Assembly (NCBI GenBank): GCA_002394535.1
Contig: DGUG01000054.1
Span: forward strand, 1-8,518
Length of the DNA: 8,518 nucleotides
Direction of reading: 5' to 3'
Source: Lachnospiraceae bacterium UBA4316
Lineage (GTDB): Bacteria > Bacillota > Clostridia > Lachnospirales > Lachnospiraceae
In this document: one piece after another, positions 1-7,188 of the stretch
How the letters are laid out: the number at the start of each line of letters is the position of its first letter
Position numbering within the stretch: the first letter of the stretch is position 1
The notes under the pieces: model-generated
Databases searched by the model: none
What the model was told of the DNA's origin: nothing
Seen by the model: only the letters and a program-made list of their open reading frames with translations
Translations under genes and position numbers: made by a program

Positions 1-2
1 TC

Positions 3-305
3 CATCCGGATATTGATGCAATAGCGGACGGGCTTGCAGGCGGTGATGTCGGGAAGGTTGTCCGCAACATGGGGAACGTACTTGAGACCGTTACTGCTTC
101 AGAGGTTTCCGCAATAGGTAATATAGAACGTATAATGACCGGCTGTCCCGGAAATCTTAAGGCTATGATGAGCGGAAGCGGACCTACGGTCTATGGCCTC
201 TTTGATTACAATTGCCCGGAAGATGAGATCAACGAGGCTTACGGAAGCGTTGAAGCTTCGGAATATGCCCGGGAATTATATATGACTGATTTTTACTATC
301 CGTAG
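3..305 (+). CDS. ispE: 4-diphosphocytidyl-2-C-methyl-D-erythritol kinase, C-terminal part (partial)
   Basis: This is the last 100 codons of a gene that begins before the window; the frame is open from base 3. IspE is a cytosolic GHMP-family kinase that phosphorylates the 2-hydroxyl of CDP-methylerythritol in the non-mevalonate (MEP) isoprenoid pathway. The visible part starts with HPDIDAIADGL, has the MGNVLETVT stretch typical of IspE, and carries the GHMP motif 3 as MMSGSGPTVYGLF, the glycine-rich loop near the phosphates. The end is normal, with a TAG stop. The next gene starts 14 bases later behind its own AAGGAG site, so the two are probably co-transcribed. The ATP-binding N-terminal half is out of view. 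Family assignment is firm from the motif and order of conserved residues; intactness of the whole gene cannot be judged. Confidence 0.9.
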   Translation, partial: HPDIDAIADGLAGGDVGKVVRNMGNVLETVTASEVSAIGNIERIMTGCPGNLKAMMSGSGPTVYGLFDYNCPEDEINEAYGSVEASEYARELYMTDFYYP

Positions 306-319
306 AATAAGGAGTATTC

Positions 320-991
320 ATGGACGAATTAAAGCTTCAGATGAATATGGATGAATATCTGCCCCTTCGCGACGTTGTATTCAATACATTGCGACAGGGG
401 ATACTAACCGGAGTTCTCAAACCCGGCGAGCGACTTATGGAAATCCATCTCGCAGACAGACTTGGGGTTTCGAGAACCCCGATAAGAGAAGCGATAAGGA
501 TGCTGGAGCTTGAAGGGCTTGTTACGATGATACCGAGGAGGGGTGCAGAGGTTGCGAGGATCAGTAAACAGGATATAAGAGATGTCCTGGAAGTAAGGCT
601 GGCGCTGGATTCTCTTGCGACGAAGCTTGCCTGCAAAAGGATTACAAGCGAGCAGGCAGAGGAACTTAGGATAGCACAGAAGGCATTTGAGGAAGCAACG
701 GGAACGGGCGATGTTACTCTGATAGCACAGGCTGACGTACGGTTTCATGATGTGATACTTGCCGCATCCCACAATAAACGACTTGTTCAGATGGTCAATA
801 ATCTGGCCGAGAGGATATACAGATACAGACTTGAATATATCAAGGATGCTGCCAATCACGCCAGACTGATCGAGGAACATGCCAAGATTACGGATTGTGT
901 TATCAAAGGAGACGAGGGCAGTGCGTGTATTGCGGCAGAGATACACATAGTCAATCAGGAAAACGATATGCTCAAATCCCTTGAACTTTAA
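320..991 (+). CDS. GntR-family transcriptional regulator, FCD (FadR-type) subgroup
   Basis: This is a cytosolic one-component regulator of 223 residues, the usual length for the family. Residues about 17-78 are the GntR winged helix-turn-helix, with the signature around PGERLMEIHLADRLGVSRTP and IREAIRMLELEGLV. Residues about 85-215 form the all-helical FCD ligand domain. Its metal-binding set is visible as D139-x3-H143, H187 and H209, so a bound divalent metal with a carboxylate effector is likely from family knowledge. The ATG is fixed by AAGGAG at 309-314, five bases upstream. It sits 14 bases after ispE and 21 before the DUF1934 gene. The ligand and target genes cannot be read from the sequence; local control of this operon is possible but unproven. 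FCD regulators usually respond to small organic acids or sugar acids. Confidence 0.9.
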   Translation: MDELKLQMNMDEYLPLRDVVFNTLRQGILTGVLKPGERLMEIHLADRLGVSRTPIREAIRMLELEGLVTMIPRRGAEVARISKQDIRDVLEVRLALDSLATKLACKRITSEQAEELRIAQKAFEEATGTGDVTLIAQADVRFHDVILAASHNKRLVQMVNNLAERIYRYRLEYIKDAANHARLIEEHAKITDCVIKGDEGSACIAAEIHIVNQENDMLKSLEL

Positions 992-1012
992 GGAAATTAC
1001 AGGAAGACGAAT

Positions 1013-1456
1013 ATGGATAAAGATGTATGGGTGTCTGTCGCCGGAATGCAGTTTGGCAGTAACCCCGAAGGCGATAAAATTGAAATACTCACTCCGGGCA
1101 GCTACTACAAGAAGAAAAATCATCACTATGTGCTGTACGATGAGATAGGAGAAGGTGCCGACGAGATCACTAAAAATATTGTCAGATTCGACGGTGATAT
1201 GCTCTCTATCAGCAAGTCGGGATTTACTAACGTTGAGATGGTCTTCGAAAAGAACAAGCGTAATATGACAAACTATGTCACTCCTTACGGGACTCTTCTT
1301 GTAGGAATAGATACCGATAATATAGATATAAGAGAAAACGAAGATTCAATCAATATCGATATAGATTATGCGCTGGATATTAACTATGAACATCTTGCGA
1401 ACTGTAAAATAAAGATGGAGATTAAAAATTCGGTTTCAATGAATGGCGGTATGTGA
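1013..1456 (+). CDS. DUF1934 (YwiB-like) beta-barrel protein
   Basis: This 147-residue soluble protein has no signal peptide or membrane segment. Its length and pattern match the DUF1934 family, which includes Bacillus subtilis YwiB (about 140 residues) and is expected to fold as a small calycin-like beta-barrel. Supporting landmarks are an early VSVAGMQ strand, the YYKKKNHHYVLYDE segment at about 31-44, and a later strand pair ending NYVTPYGTLLVGIDTDNI at about 87-104, which corresponds to the family's Y-x-TP-x-G region. Start ATG 1013 has AGGAAG at 1001-1006, six bases away. It lies 21 bases after the GntR-type gene and shares its direction. No biochemical role is established that I know of, so the product is best called a conserved protein. 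The family call comes from remembered pattern similarity and is moderately sure. Confidence 0.75.
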   Translation: MDKDVWVSVAGMQFGSNPEGDKIEILTPGSYYKKKNHHYVLYDEIGEGADEITKNIVRFDGDMLSISKSGFTNVEMVFEKNKRNMTNYVTPYGTLLVGIDTDNIDIRENEDSINIDIDYALDINYEHLANCKIKMEIKNSVSMNGGM

Positions 1457-1508
1457 TAAAATCATTTGGATTGCTTTGAAGAAGGATTGTATAAGGAGAG
1501 TTGTTTAA

Positions 1509-2006
1509 ATGAACGGTATTTTTTTGATTTCGACAGCAACAATAGTTATGCTGATAGTGCTTGCTGTTCTTGTCGGAATCGTTGTACTTTTGTATTTTCT
1601 GGGGAAAAAGGCACAGAAGAGGGAAGCCCAGCAGCAGGAGCAGATCGATGCAATGAAGCAGACTGTTTCCATGCTGATAATAGATAAGAAGCGGATGAAG
1701 ATCAAAGAATCCGGGCTTCCGCAGGCGGTAATAGACCAGACGCCCAAGATGATGAGATGGACAAAACTGCCCATTGTTAAGGCCAAGGTCGGTCCGCAGG
1801 TAATGTCACTTGTGTGCGATGACAAGATATTTGATAATGTACCGGTTAAAAAGGAAGTTAAAGCAACCGTCAGCGGTATATATATTACGAGCGTAAAGGG
1901 TATACACGGACCGATAACTCAAAGTGGTGGCGGCAAGAAAAAGGGCAAGTTTAAACAGTTTGTTGAAAGAATGCAGGAAAAAGCAGGAGCAAAACCTGTT
2001 AAATAA
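1509..2006 (+). CDS. Unrecognised single-pass membrane protein
   Basis: I do not recognise a named family for this 165-residue protein. Residues about 6-31 form one strongly hydrophobic helix, followed by KKAQKR, which suggests a membrane anchor with the rest of the chain in the cytoplasm (positive-inside rule). Residues about 33-60 are charged and glutamine-rich and probably helical or coiled-coil. Residues about 60-135 look like a compact mixed domain with several conserved-looking prolines and a MMRWTKLP segment. The tail from 139 is glycine- and lysine-rich, very basic and probably flexible. Start ATG 1509 follows AAGGAG at 1493-1498 with a 10-base gap, at the long end of normal. Its last bases overlap the likely CTG start of the lipoprotein gene, so the two may be translationally coupled. 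A membrane-anchored partner of the downstream lipoprotein is a guess only. Confidence 0.75.
   Translation: MNGIFLISTATIVMLIVLAVLVGIVVLLYFLGKKAQKREAQQQEQIDAMKQTVSMLIIDKKRMKIKESGLPQAVIDQTPKMMRWTKLPIVKAKVGPQVMSLVCDDKIFDNVPVKKEVKATVSGIYITSVKGIHGPITQSGGGKKKGKFKQFVERMQEKAGAKPVK
1985..1989 (+). promoter_or_regulatory. Ribosome binding site that points to a CTG start
   Basis: The bases AGGAG lie inside the end of the preceding gene and stand six bases before an in-frame CTG at 1996. No other in-frame candidate start (GTG 1924 or 1927, TTG 1960 or 1963) has a recognisable ribosome site. This placement yields a compact 18-residue lipoprotein signal peptide, so the site decides the start chosen for the next gene. 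Confidence 0.6.
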
Positions 2007-2778
2007 AATAGTTTTATGTACGCTGATTATCCTATCTATATCCGGATGCGGCAGGACGGGCGAACTTAACCCCGATGATTATATAAAACTGGGGCAGTAT
2101 AAGGGATTAAAAGTTGACAGGGCATCGTATGAGGTGACCGAAGAAGAACTTGCGGAAGAGCTTGATATGCTTGCGAATGCATATGCCAAACCTGACGGGA
2201 CAATACCGGAGCTGACGGATGATTTTATAAGAGAGATATCCGGAGGTCATTACCAGGATATGGCTGCATATACGGCAGCACTTGAAGATGAGATGAGGTC
2301 GGAATATGACGAGTTCTACGAACTTCAGTATTATGAAGACCTGTGGAATACAGCGGTTGACAATGCAACTGTTATCAGGGATTTTCCGCCGGATTATCTT
2401 CAGAAGAAGACTGAGAGATCCGTCATATCCGCACGCAAATATGCGCAAAGCCTTAACATGACATTTGAGGACTTTGTGAATGAGAAGATGGGCCTGACCG
2501 TAGAGGAGTTTAACACCCAGGCTATAGAATATGCAAAGGTAGCCGCGAAAGAGAGCATGGTACTTGCGGCAATAGCCAAGGCAGAGAACATTACCGTATC
2601 GGATGAGGATATACAAAAAGCAATTAAAGAGTATGTAGACCTCGGCGCATTTGAATCCGAGGAAGCATTCAGGCAGGAAGGTGAAGAGAGGATGGAGGAA
2701 CTCAAAGAATACATCCTTACTTCAAAGGTTCAGGATTTTTTGGCGGAAAATGCTGATGGTGGTGTAAAAGGAAATTAA
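1996..2778 (+). CDS. Trigger-factor-like lipoprotein lacking the prolyl-isomerase domain (CTG start)
   Basis: This is a predicted secreted lipid-anchored chaperone-like protein of 260 residues, counting CTG 1996 as Met1. Residues 1-18 make a lipoprotein signal: one lysine, a hydrophobic run, then lipobox I15-S-G-C18. Residues about 30-62 (LGQYKGLKVDRASYEVT and on) match the stretch that links the ribosome-binding and isomerase parts of trigger factor. After only a short AKPDGT linker the chain passes to PELTDDFIREIS and the helical trigger factor C-terminal (SurA-like) domain, about 71-250, including FPPDYLQKK and AIAKAENITVSDEDI. The FKBP-type isomerase domain, about 80-90 residues in trigger factor, is absent without a frame break. 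The last 11 bases of the upstream gene overlap this start. A GTG at 1924 would give a longer, lysine/arginine-rich N-terminus but has no ribosome site. Likely role: holding or folding exported proteins at the outer membrane face, by analogy with SurA/PrsA; this is inferred. Confidence 0.75.
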   Translation: MLNKIVLCTLIILSISGCGRTGELNPDDYIKLGQYKGLKVDRASYEVTEEELAEELDMLANAYAKPDGTIPELTDDFIREISGGHYQDMAAYTAALEDEMRSEYDEFYELQYYEDLWNTAVDNATVIRDFPPDYLQKKTERSVISARKYAQSLNMTFEDFVNEKMGLTVEEFNTQAIEYAKVAAKESMVLAAIAKAENITVSDEDIQKAIKEYVDLGAFESEEAFRQEGEERMEELKEYILTSKVQDFLAENADGGVKGN

Positions 2779-2811
2779 TCCGACAAATTATATAAACAGG
2801 AAGATGAGAAA

Positions 2812-4206
2812 ATGGAGCAGTTAACAACAGTCAGAGAACTATTTAAGAAAAGGGATGAATACCTCGACAAAGAAGTCAGTATCGGGGGATGGGTAAGAAG
2901 TATAAGGGACTCCAAAACCTTCGGGTTCATAGTACTTAATGATGGTACATTTTTTGAGCCGGTACAGGTTGTGTATTCCGATGCACTGCCTAATTTTGCC
3001 GAGATAAGCAAGACAAATGTGGGAGCGGCTCTTATCGTTAAGGGAACTTTGGTGGCAACTCCCCAGGCAAAGCAGCCGTTCGAGATACAGGCAAAGGATA
3101 TTTATATAGAGGGTGCTTCGACACCGGATTATCCGCTTCAGAAAAAGCGTCATACAATGGAATATCTTCGTACGATCACGCATCTACGTGCGAGAACCAA
3201 CACATTTTCCGCAGTATTCAGAGTGCGTTCTCTTATAGCATATGCCATACACAAGTTTTTCCAGGAAAGGGATTTTGTGTATGTGCACACTCCGCTTATT
3301 ACAGGATCCGACTGTGAAGGAGCCGGTGAAATGTTCAGGGTAACAACACTTGATCCCTCTGATCCTCCAAGACTTCCTGACGGCAGCGTTGATTTTTCGA
3401 AGGATTTCTTCGGCAAAGAGACCAACCTTACCGTAAGCGGACAGCTTAACGGAGAAACATTTGCAATGGCCTTCAAGAACATATATACATTCGGGCCTAC
3501 ATTCAGGGCTGAGAATTCCAATACTACGAGACATGCAGCAGAGTTTTGGATGATTGAGCCCGAAATGGCATTTGCGGATCTTGATGATGATATGGCTCTT
3601 GCGGAGAGTATGATAAAATATATCATTAATTATGTTCTGGAAAATGCTCCGGAAGAGATGCAGTTCTTCAACAATTTTATCGACAAGGGTCTTATTGAGA
3701 GGCTTCAGCATGTTGCTTCATCGGATTTCGGCCGGGTGACATACACTGATGCCGTGAAGATACTTGAAAAGCATAATGATGAATTCGAGTATAAGGTAAG
3801 CTGGGGATGTGACCTTCAGACGGAACATGAGAGATTCCTTACGGAAAAAGAATTCAAGAGGCCTGTGTTTGTAACAGATTATCCGAAGGAGATCAAGGCC
3901 TTTTATATGAAGCTCAACGAAGACGGCAAGACAGTTGCCGCAATGGATTGTCTCGTACCGGGGATAGGCGAGATAATCGGCGGCAGTCAGAGAGAAGATG
4001 ATTATGATACTCTTCTTGCAAGAATGAATGAACTGGGCCTTAAAAAAGAAGATTATGATTTTTACCTTGATCTTCGTAAGTACGGATCCGCAAGGCATGC
4101 GGGATTCGGGCTCGGATTTGAGAGGTGTGTCATGTACCTGACGGGGATGGGCAATATAAGGGATGTGCTTCCTTTCCCGAGAACTGTAGGAACAGCGGAA
4201 CTTTAG
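2812..4206 (+). CDS. asnS: Asparaginyl-tRNA synthetase
   Basis: This cytosolic class IIb synthetase charges tRNA-Asn with asparagine using ATP. It is 464 residues long, normal for bacterial AsnRS. Residues about 1-105 are the OB-fold anticodon-binding domain ([21 protein letters not shown]). The catalytic domain follows, with the Asn-specific motif 2 loop [19 protein letters not shown] at about 227-245, the WMIEPEMAF segment after it, and motif 3 [15 protein letters not shown] at 431-445, whose arginine contacts ATP. The [18 protein letters not shown] pattern separates it from AspRS. Start ATG 2812 has AGGAAG at 2798-2803. The 33-base gap upstream leaves no room for a T-box leader, so control by such an element directly before this gene is excluded; transcription probably reads in from the lipoprotein gene. 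Nothing appears truncated. Confidence 0.97.
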   Translation: MEQLTTVRELFKKRDEYLDKEVSIGGWVRSIRDSKTFGFIVLNDGTFFEPVQVVYSDALPNFAEISKTNVGAALIVKGTLVATPQAKQPFEIQAKDIYIEGASTPDYPLQKKRHTMEYLRTITHLRARTNTFSAVFRVRSLIAYAIHKFFQERDFVYVHTPLITGSDCEGAGEMFRVTTLDPSDPPRLPDGSVDFSKDFFGKETNLTVSGQLNGETFAMAFKNIYTFGPTFRAENSNTTRHAAEFWMIEPEMAFADLDDDMALAESMIKYIINYVLENAPEEMQFFNNFIDKGLIERLQHVASSDFGRVTYTDAVKILEKHNDEFEYKVSWGCDLQTEHERFLTEKEFKRPVFVTDYPKEIKAFYMKLNEDGKTVAAMDCLVPGIGEIIGGSQREDDYDTLLARMNELGLKKEDYDFYLDLRKYGSARHAGFGLGFERCVMYLTGMGNIRDVLPFPRTVGTAEL

Positions 4207-4236
4207 GAGGTTTTGACTTAATAAGGGGATGATAAT

Positions 4237-5544
4237 ATGGGGAGATTTGCATTAAAGGGGAATGCGGCTCTTCTTGCGGCGTGTCTGATTATTACAGGCA
4301 GTACATTTAGTGTCAGTGCTGCAACTCTTCAGGAGATCAGGGACGAGAAGCAGGAGGCTCAAAACAAAAAAAACGAAGCCGAAAGCAATCTGAAAAGTGT
4401 TAATAAAGATATCGAGAGTATTTCCGAAGAGCAGGAGGCTGTGGAAGCGGAACTTGAGGAACTCGATGCTGAACTTGTTGACCTTTTGCTATCGGTTGAT
4501 CTTCTTGAATCCGATATCGGAAATAAAGAGCAGGATATAGAGAAGACAAAAGAGGAACTTGAAGAAGCCAAAGCAAAAGTCAGCGCTCAGGAGACAGCAA
4601 TGGCAAGGCGGATTAAGTTCATGTATGAGCGAGGAAGTGCTACATATCTTGAACTGTTCCTTGAGTCCAAGAGCATGGCGGAAGCAGTAAACAAGTCCGA
4701 ATACTCTGAGAAACTCTATAAATACGACAGACTGATGCTTGAGAGGTACAGACTTGCCAGAGCTGAAGTCGAAGATAAGGAAATCCAGCTTGAGGATGAA
4801 TTGTCTGAACTCGAGGAGATAAAAGAAGATCTTAACGCTCAGAAAGAAGAGCTTGATGCGCTGATAGCTGAGAAGCAGGAGACGGCAGAAAACTTTGCAG
4901 CCCAGCTGTCTAAGGCAAAATCAAGAGCCAGTGAATATAAAAATCAGATATCGCAGCAATCTGACAACCTAAAGAAACTTAACCAGGCAGAAGCCGAAAA
5001 AATAGCCGAAGAAGCTAAAAAGAAGGCGGAAGAAGAAGCTAAAAGAAAGGCCGAAGAGGCTGCAGCGAAGAAAAAGGCTCAGGAAGAGTCGAGAAATAGT
5101 GAAGATAGTGAATCGTCAGATGATTCCAACGACTCGGACGGTGACAGCGAATCCCATTCGGAGAGCAGACCGAGCGGCACAAGTGTCAGGGCGAGCGGTT
5201 CGGGTACAGGAGCTGATATAGCAAATTACGCCCTGCAGTTTGTGGGATGTCCGTATGTAGCCGGGGGTACATCACTTACAAACGGGTGTGACTGTTCCGG
5301 ATTTACACAGGGAGTGTATTCACATTTCGGGATAAGTATACCGAGAAGTTCATATGCCCAGTCAGCCGGAGGTGATGAAGTTTCCTTCGACCAGGCTCAG
5401 GCAGGTGACATTATTTATTACGGCGGACATGTGGGAATATACATCGGCAACAATATGATAGTGCATGCGAGTACTGCGGCAACGGGTATCAAAATAAGCA
5501 GCGCGTTTTACAGATCGATAATAACGATCAGAAGATATTACTGA
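4237..5544 (+). CDS. Secreted coiled-coil NlpC/P60 peptidoglycan hydrolase
   Basis: This 435-residue exported cell-wall enzyme carries a Sec signal peptide at residues 1-28, with likely cleavage after VSA. Residues about 30-245 are a long coiled coil of the PcsB type, with a more conserved central segment (RRIKFMYERGSATYLELFLES, from about 125). Residues about 248-285 are a Lys/Glu/Ala helix of repeated AEEAKKK-like units. Residues about 286-312 are a flexible Ser/Asp/Glu-rich linker. The C-terminal NlpC/P60 domain (about 325-435) has the cysteine peptidase residues C353 (in CDCSGF), H398 (in GGHVGIYIG) and H410 (in MIVHAS). Such enzymes usually cut D-Glu-gamma-diamino acid bonds in stem peptides. 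In PcsB-type proteins the coiled coil keeps the enzyme inactive until a membrane FtsEX complex engages it; whether that holds here is inference. The start has AAGGGG eight bases upstream. It lies 30 bases after asnS. Confidence 0.92.
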   Translation: MGRFALKGNAALLAACLIITGSTFSVSAATLQEIRDEKQEAQNKKNEAESNLKSVNKDIESISEEQEAVEAELEELDAELVDLLLSVDLLESDIGNKEQDIEKTKEELEEAKAKVSAQETAMARRIKFMYERGSATYLELFLESKSMAEAVNKSEYSEKLYKYDRLMLERYRLARAEVEDKEIQLEDELSELEEIKEDLNAQKEELDALIAEKQETAENFAAQLSKAKSRASEYKNQISQQSDNLKKLNQAEAEKIAEEAKKKAEEEAKRKAEEAAAKKKAQEESRNSEDSESSDDSNDSDGDSESHSESRPSGTSVRASGSGTGADIANYALQFVGCPYVAGGTSLTNGCDCSGFTQGVYSHFGISIPRSSYAQSAGGDEVSFDQAQAGDIIYYGGHVGIYIGNNMIVHASTAATGIKISSAFYRSIITIRRYY

Positions 5545-5575
5545 GGATTTGCTGATCAGATCGGGGAATTAATAT

Positions 5576-6481
5576 ATGAGTTTATCAAAACTTAAGGTAA
5601 AAGGAGTTAAACTTACGGATGAGACGGGCAAAGCTGTACAGCTTCGCGGTATCAGTACGCTCGGACTTCGTTATCCCGAGTATATTACGGAAGAATCCTT
5701 TAAGACTTTCAGGGATGAGTGGGGAGCCAATACGATAAGACTGGCTATGTACACCGATGAGCCCGGAGGATACTGTACCGACGGAAACAAGGAAGAATTA
5801 AAACAGCTTATGCTTAAAGGGGTTAAAATCGCTACCGGCCTTGATATGTATGTCATAGTTGACTGGCATATACTGTATGACAAGACACCGATGCTGTATA
5901 AGGATGAAGCTGCACGATTTTTCGATGAAATATCAAAGAAGCTGGCAGATCACACAAACGTGATCTACGAGATATGCAATGAGCCGCAGGAATCCCCGTT
6001 CGGTGAAGTCATAAGACCTTACGCGGAAGAGATCATTCCTGTTATCAGAAAGCATGATAAAGACTCGATGATAATTGTCGGAACTAACAACTGGTCCCAG
6101 GATGTTGATGATGTGATCGGTCAAAAGTGTTCCGACGAAAACGTTATGTATGCACTGCATTTTTATGCTTCAACACATCAGGATAAATACCTTGAAAAAG
6201 CTAAGAAGGCCCTTTCGGGTAATGTTCCTCTGTTTATAAGCGAATGCAGCATCTGTGATGCATCCGGAGATGGCGTTATAGATTACGAGATGGGAAAGAG
6301 ATGGATTGATTTTGCCGATGAGAATGATATTTCATATATTGTATGGAATCTCAGCAACAAAGATGAAAGTTCTTCCCTGATCCGCCCGGAAGTAAAAACG
6401 CTTTCTTGCTGGAAAGACGAGGAATATTCCGACACAGCGAAATGGTTCAAAAAGATTATGTCGGATAAGAAAGATTCATGA
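5576..6481 (+). CDS. Glycoside hydrolase family 5 (endoglucanase-like), no signal peptide
   Basis: This 301-residue protein consists of a bare GH5 TIM barrel, closest by eye to the subfamily of bacterial endo-1,4-beta-glucanases (GH5_2). Conserved landmarks are GISTLGL (25-31), NTIRLAMYTDEPGGY (52-66), VDWHIL (95-100), the acid/base E136 in YEICNEPQ, LHFYA (194-198), the nucleophile E223 in PLFISECS, DASGDG (228-233) and W257. Both catalytic glutamates are present, so hydrolysis of a beta-glucan or cello-oligosaccharide is plausible. Unusually there is no signal peptide, binding module or linker, so the enzyme should be cytosolic. The His usual in STHGL of secreted relatives is Leu29, and the usual SEWG has become SECS, implying altered sugar subsites. 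Start ATG 5576 has GGGGA at 5563-5567. Its last four bases (ATGA) are the start of the GT2 gene. The substrate is unknown. Confidence 0.88.
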   Translation: MSLSKLKVKGVKLTDETGKAVQLRGISTLGLRYPEYITEESFKTFRDEWGANTIRLAMYTDEPGGYCTDGNKEELKQLMLKGVKIATGLDMYVIVDWHILYDKTPMLYKDEAARFFDEISKKLADHTNVIYEICNEPQESPFGEVIRPYAEEIIPVIRKHDKDSMIIVGTNNWSQDVDDVIGQKCSDENVMYALHFYASTHQDKYLEKAKKALSGNVPLFISECSICDASGDGVIDYEMGKRWIDFADENDISYIVWNLSNKDESSSLIRPEVKTLSCWKDEEYSDTAKWFKKIMSDKKDS

Positions 6482-7188
6482 AGAAAATAATCATTGTAAT
6501 GCCTGTTGCCAACGAAGAGGCTACAATGGGACAGGTGATAGACAAAATACTGGCACTTCCGTACGATAATCTCTATCTGTATCCGGTTGTGGATTCATAT
6601 TCCAAGGACAGAACGGAAGAGATCATACGCAGTTATGAACCTACCGGAAGAGTTAAGTGCATATTCTACAAAGAATCAAAGGGTGTTATTTCGTGTTATC
6701 TGGAAGGATACCGTCAGGCACTGGCTGATGGAGCCGATTGTGTTCTTGAAATGGATGGCGGCGGTAGCCATCAGCCCGAGGAGATACCACAGTTTGTTGA
6801 AAAGCTCGAAGAAGGATACGATTGTGTATGGGGCTCGAGATTTACAGCGGGAGGAGAGATGAGTCACCAGCCTCTGTACAGAAGGATCTTAAGTTCCGGC
6901 GGAACGATACTCGCAAACCTTGTACTCGGAACAAAGCTAAAAGATATGACAAGCGGGTTTGAGGGATTTCAGGCAAAAGTACTGCAGGGGATGTTTCTTG
7001 ATAAGTTCCTGTCCACGGGGCATATGTATCAGACAGAGATGAGGTATTACTGCAGAAATCTTAACTGCATTGAGGTTCCTATCCACTATATCGGCGGTGA
7101 TTCTTCACTGAAGCTTAAATCCGTAACGGAAGCACTAAGCATCTTGTTTAAACTGAAAAAACATGAAGCAATGGTTTGGAAATATTAA
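6478..7188 (+). CDS. GT2 glycosyltransferase, polyprenol-phosphate-sugar synthase (DPM1)-like
   Basis: This 236-residue soluble GT-A fold enzyme lacks membrane helices. Residues 3-13 (KIIIVMPVANE) are the first nucleotide-binding strand; D39 and D44 lie in a VVDSYSKDRT segment equivalent to the family DD-x-S-x-D-x-T. The metal-site region reads EMDGGGSHQPEEIP (91-104), followed by WGSRFTAGGEM (118-128), GGTILANLVLG (141-151) and TSGFEGFQ (158-165). The C-terminal part with EVPIHYIGGDSSLKLKS matches the DPM1-type ending. Relatives transfer mannose or glucose from GDP or UDP sugars to a polyprenyl phosphate on the cytosolic membrane face. The usual second acidic residue of the D-x-D is Gly95 here. 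The start overlaps the GH5 stop by four bases, a sign of translational coupling. A hairpin directly after the stop ends the transcript. Donor and acceptor are unknown; a protein or wall-glycan role is possible. Confidence 0.85.
   Translation: MKKIIIVMPVANEEATMGQVIDKILALPYDNLYLYPVVDSYSKDRTEEIIRSYEPTGRVKCIFYKESKGVISCYLEGYRQALADGADCVLEMDGGGSHQPEEIPQFVEKLEEGYDCVWGSRFTAGGEMSHQPLYRRILSSGGTILANLVLGTKLKDMTSGFEGFQAKVLQGMFLDKFLSTGHMYQTEMRYYCRNLNCIEVPIHYIGGDSSLKLKSVTEALSILFKLKKHEAMVWKY

Noticed and set aside
404..1126. A 240-codon open frame on the - strand across the GntR-type gene
   Set aside because: It is antisense to two well-supported genes, its translation has no recognisable domain, and it is Cys/Phe/Arg-rich as expected of a shadow frame.
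1465..1495. Possible promoter TTTGGA-17-TGTATA before the membrane protein gene
   Set aside because: The -35 box matches only three of six consensus bases, and transcription would start within a few bases of the ATG, losing the ribosome site.
1466..1687. A 73-codon + strand frame starting before the membrane protein gene
   Set aside because: It overlaps the membrane protein gene in another frame, has a composition unlike a protein (Cys/Asn/Arg-rich), and the AAGGAG site fits the ATG at 1509 instead.
1924..1995. GTG at 1924 as the lipoprotein start
   Set aside because: There is no ribosome site, a long overlap with the upstream gene, and an implausibly long charged region before the hydrophobic core of the signal peptide. 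It cannot be excluded outright.
2779..2811. T-box riboswitch for asnS
   Set aside because: The gap is 33 bases, far too short for a T-box leader, and no specifier or antiterminator elements are visible.
4212..4236. TTGACT and TAATAT before the NlpC/P60 gene as a promoter
   Set aside because: The spacing is only 14 bases and the -10 would overlap the start codon, so it cannot yield a translatable message for this gene.
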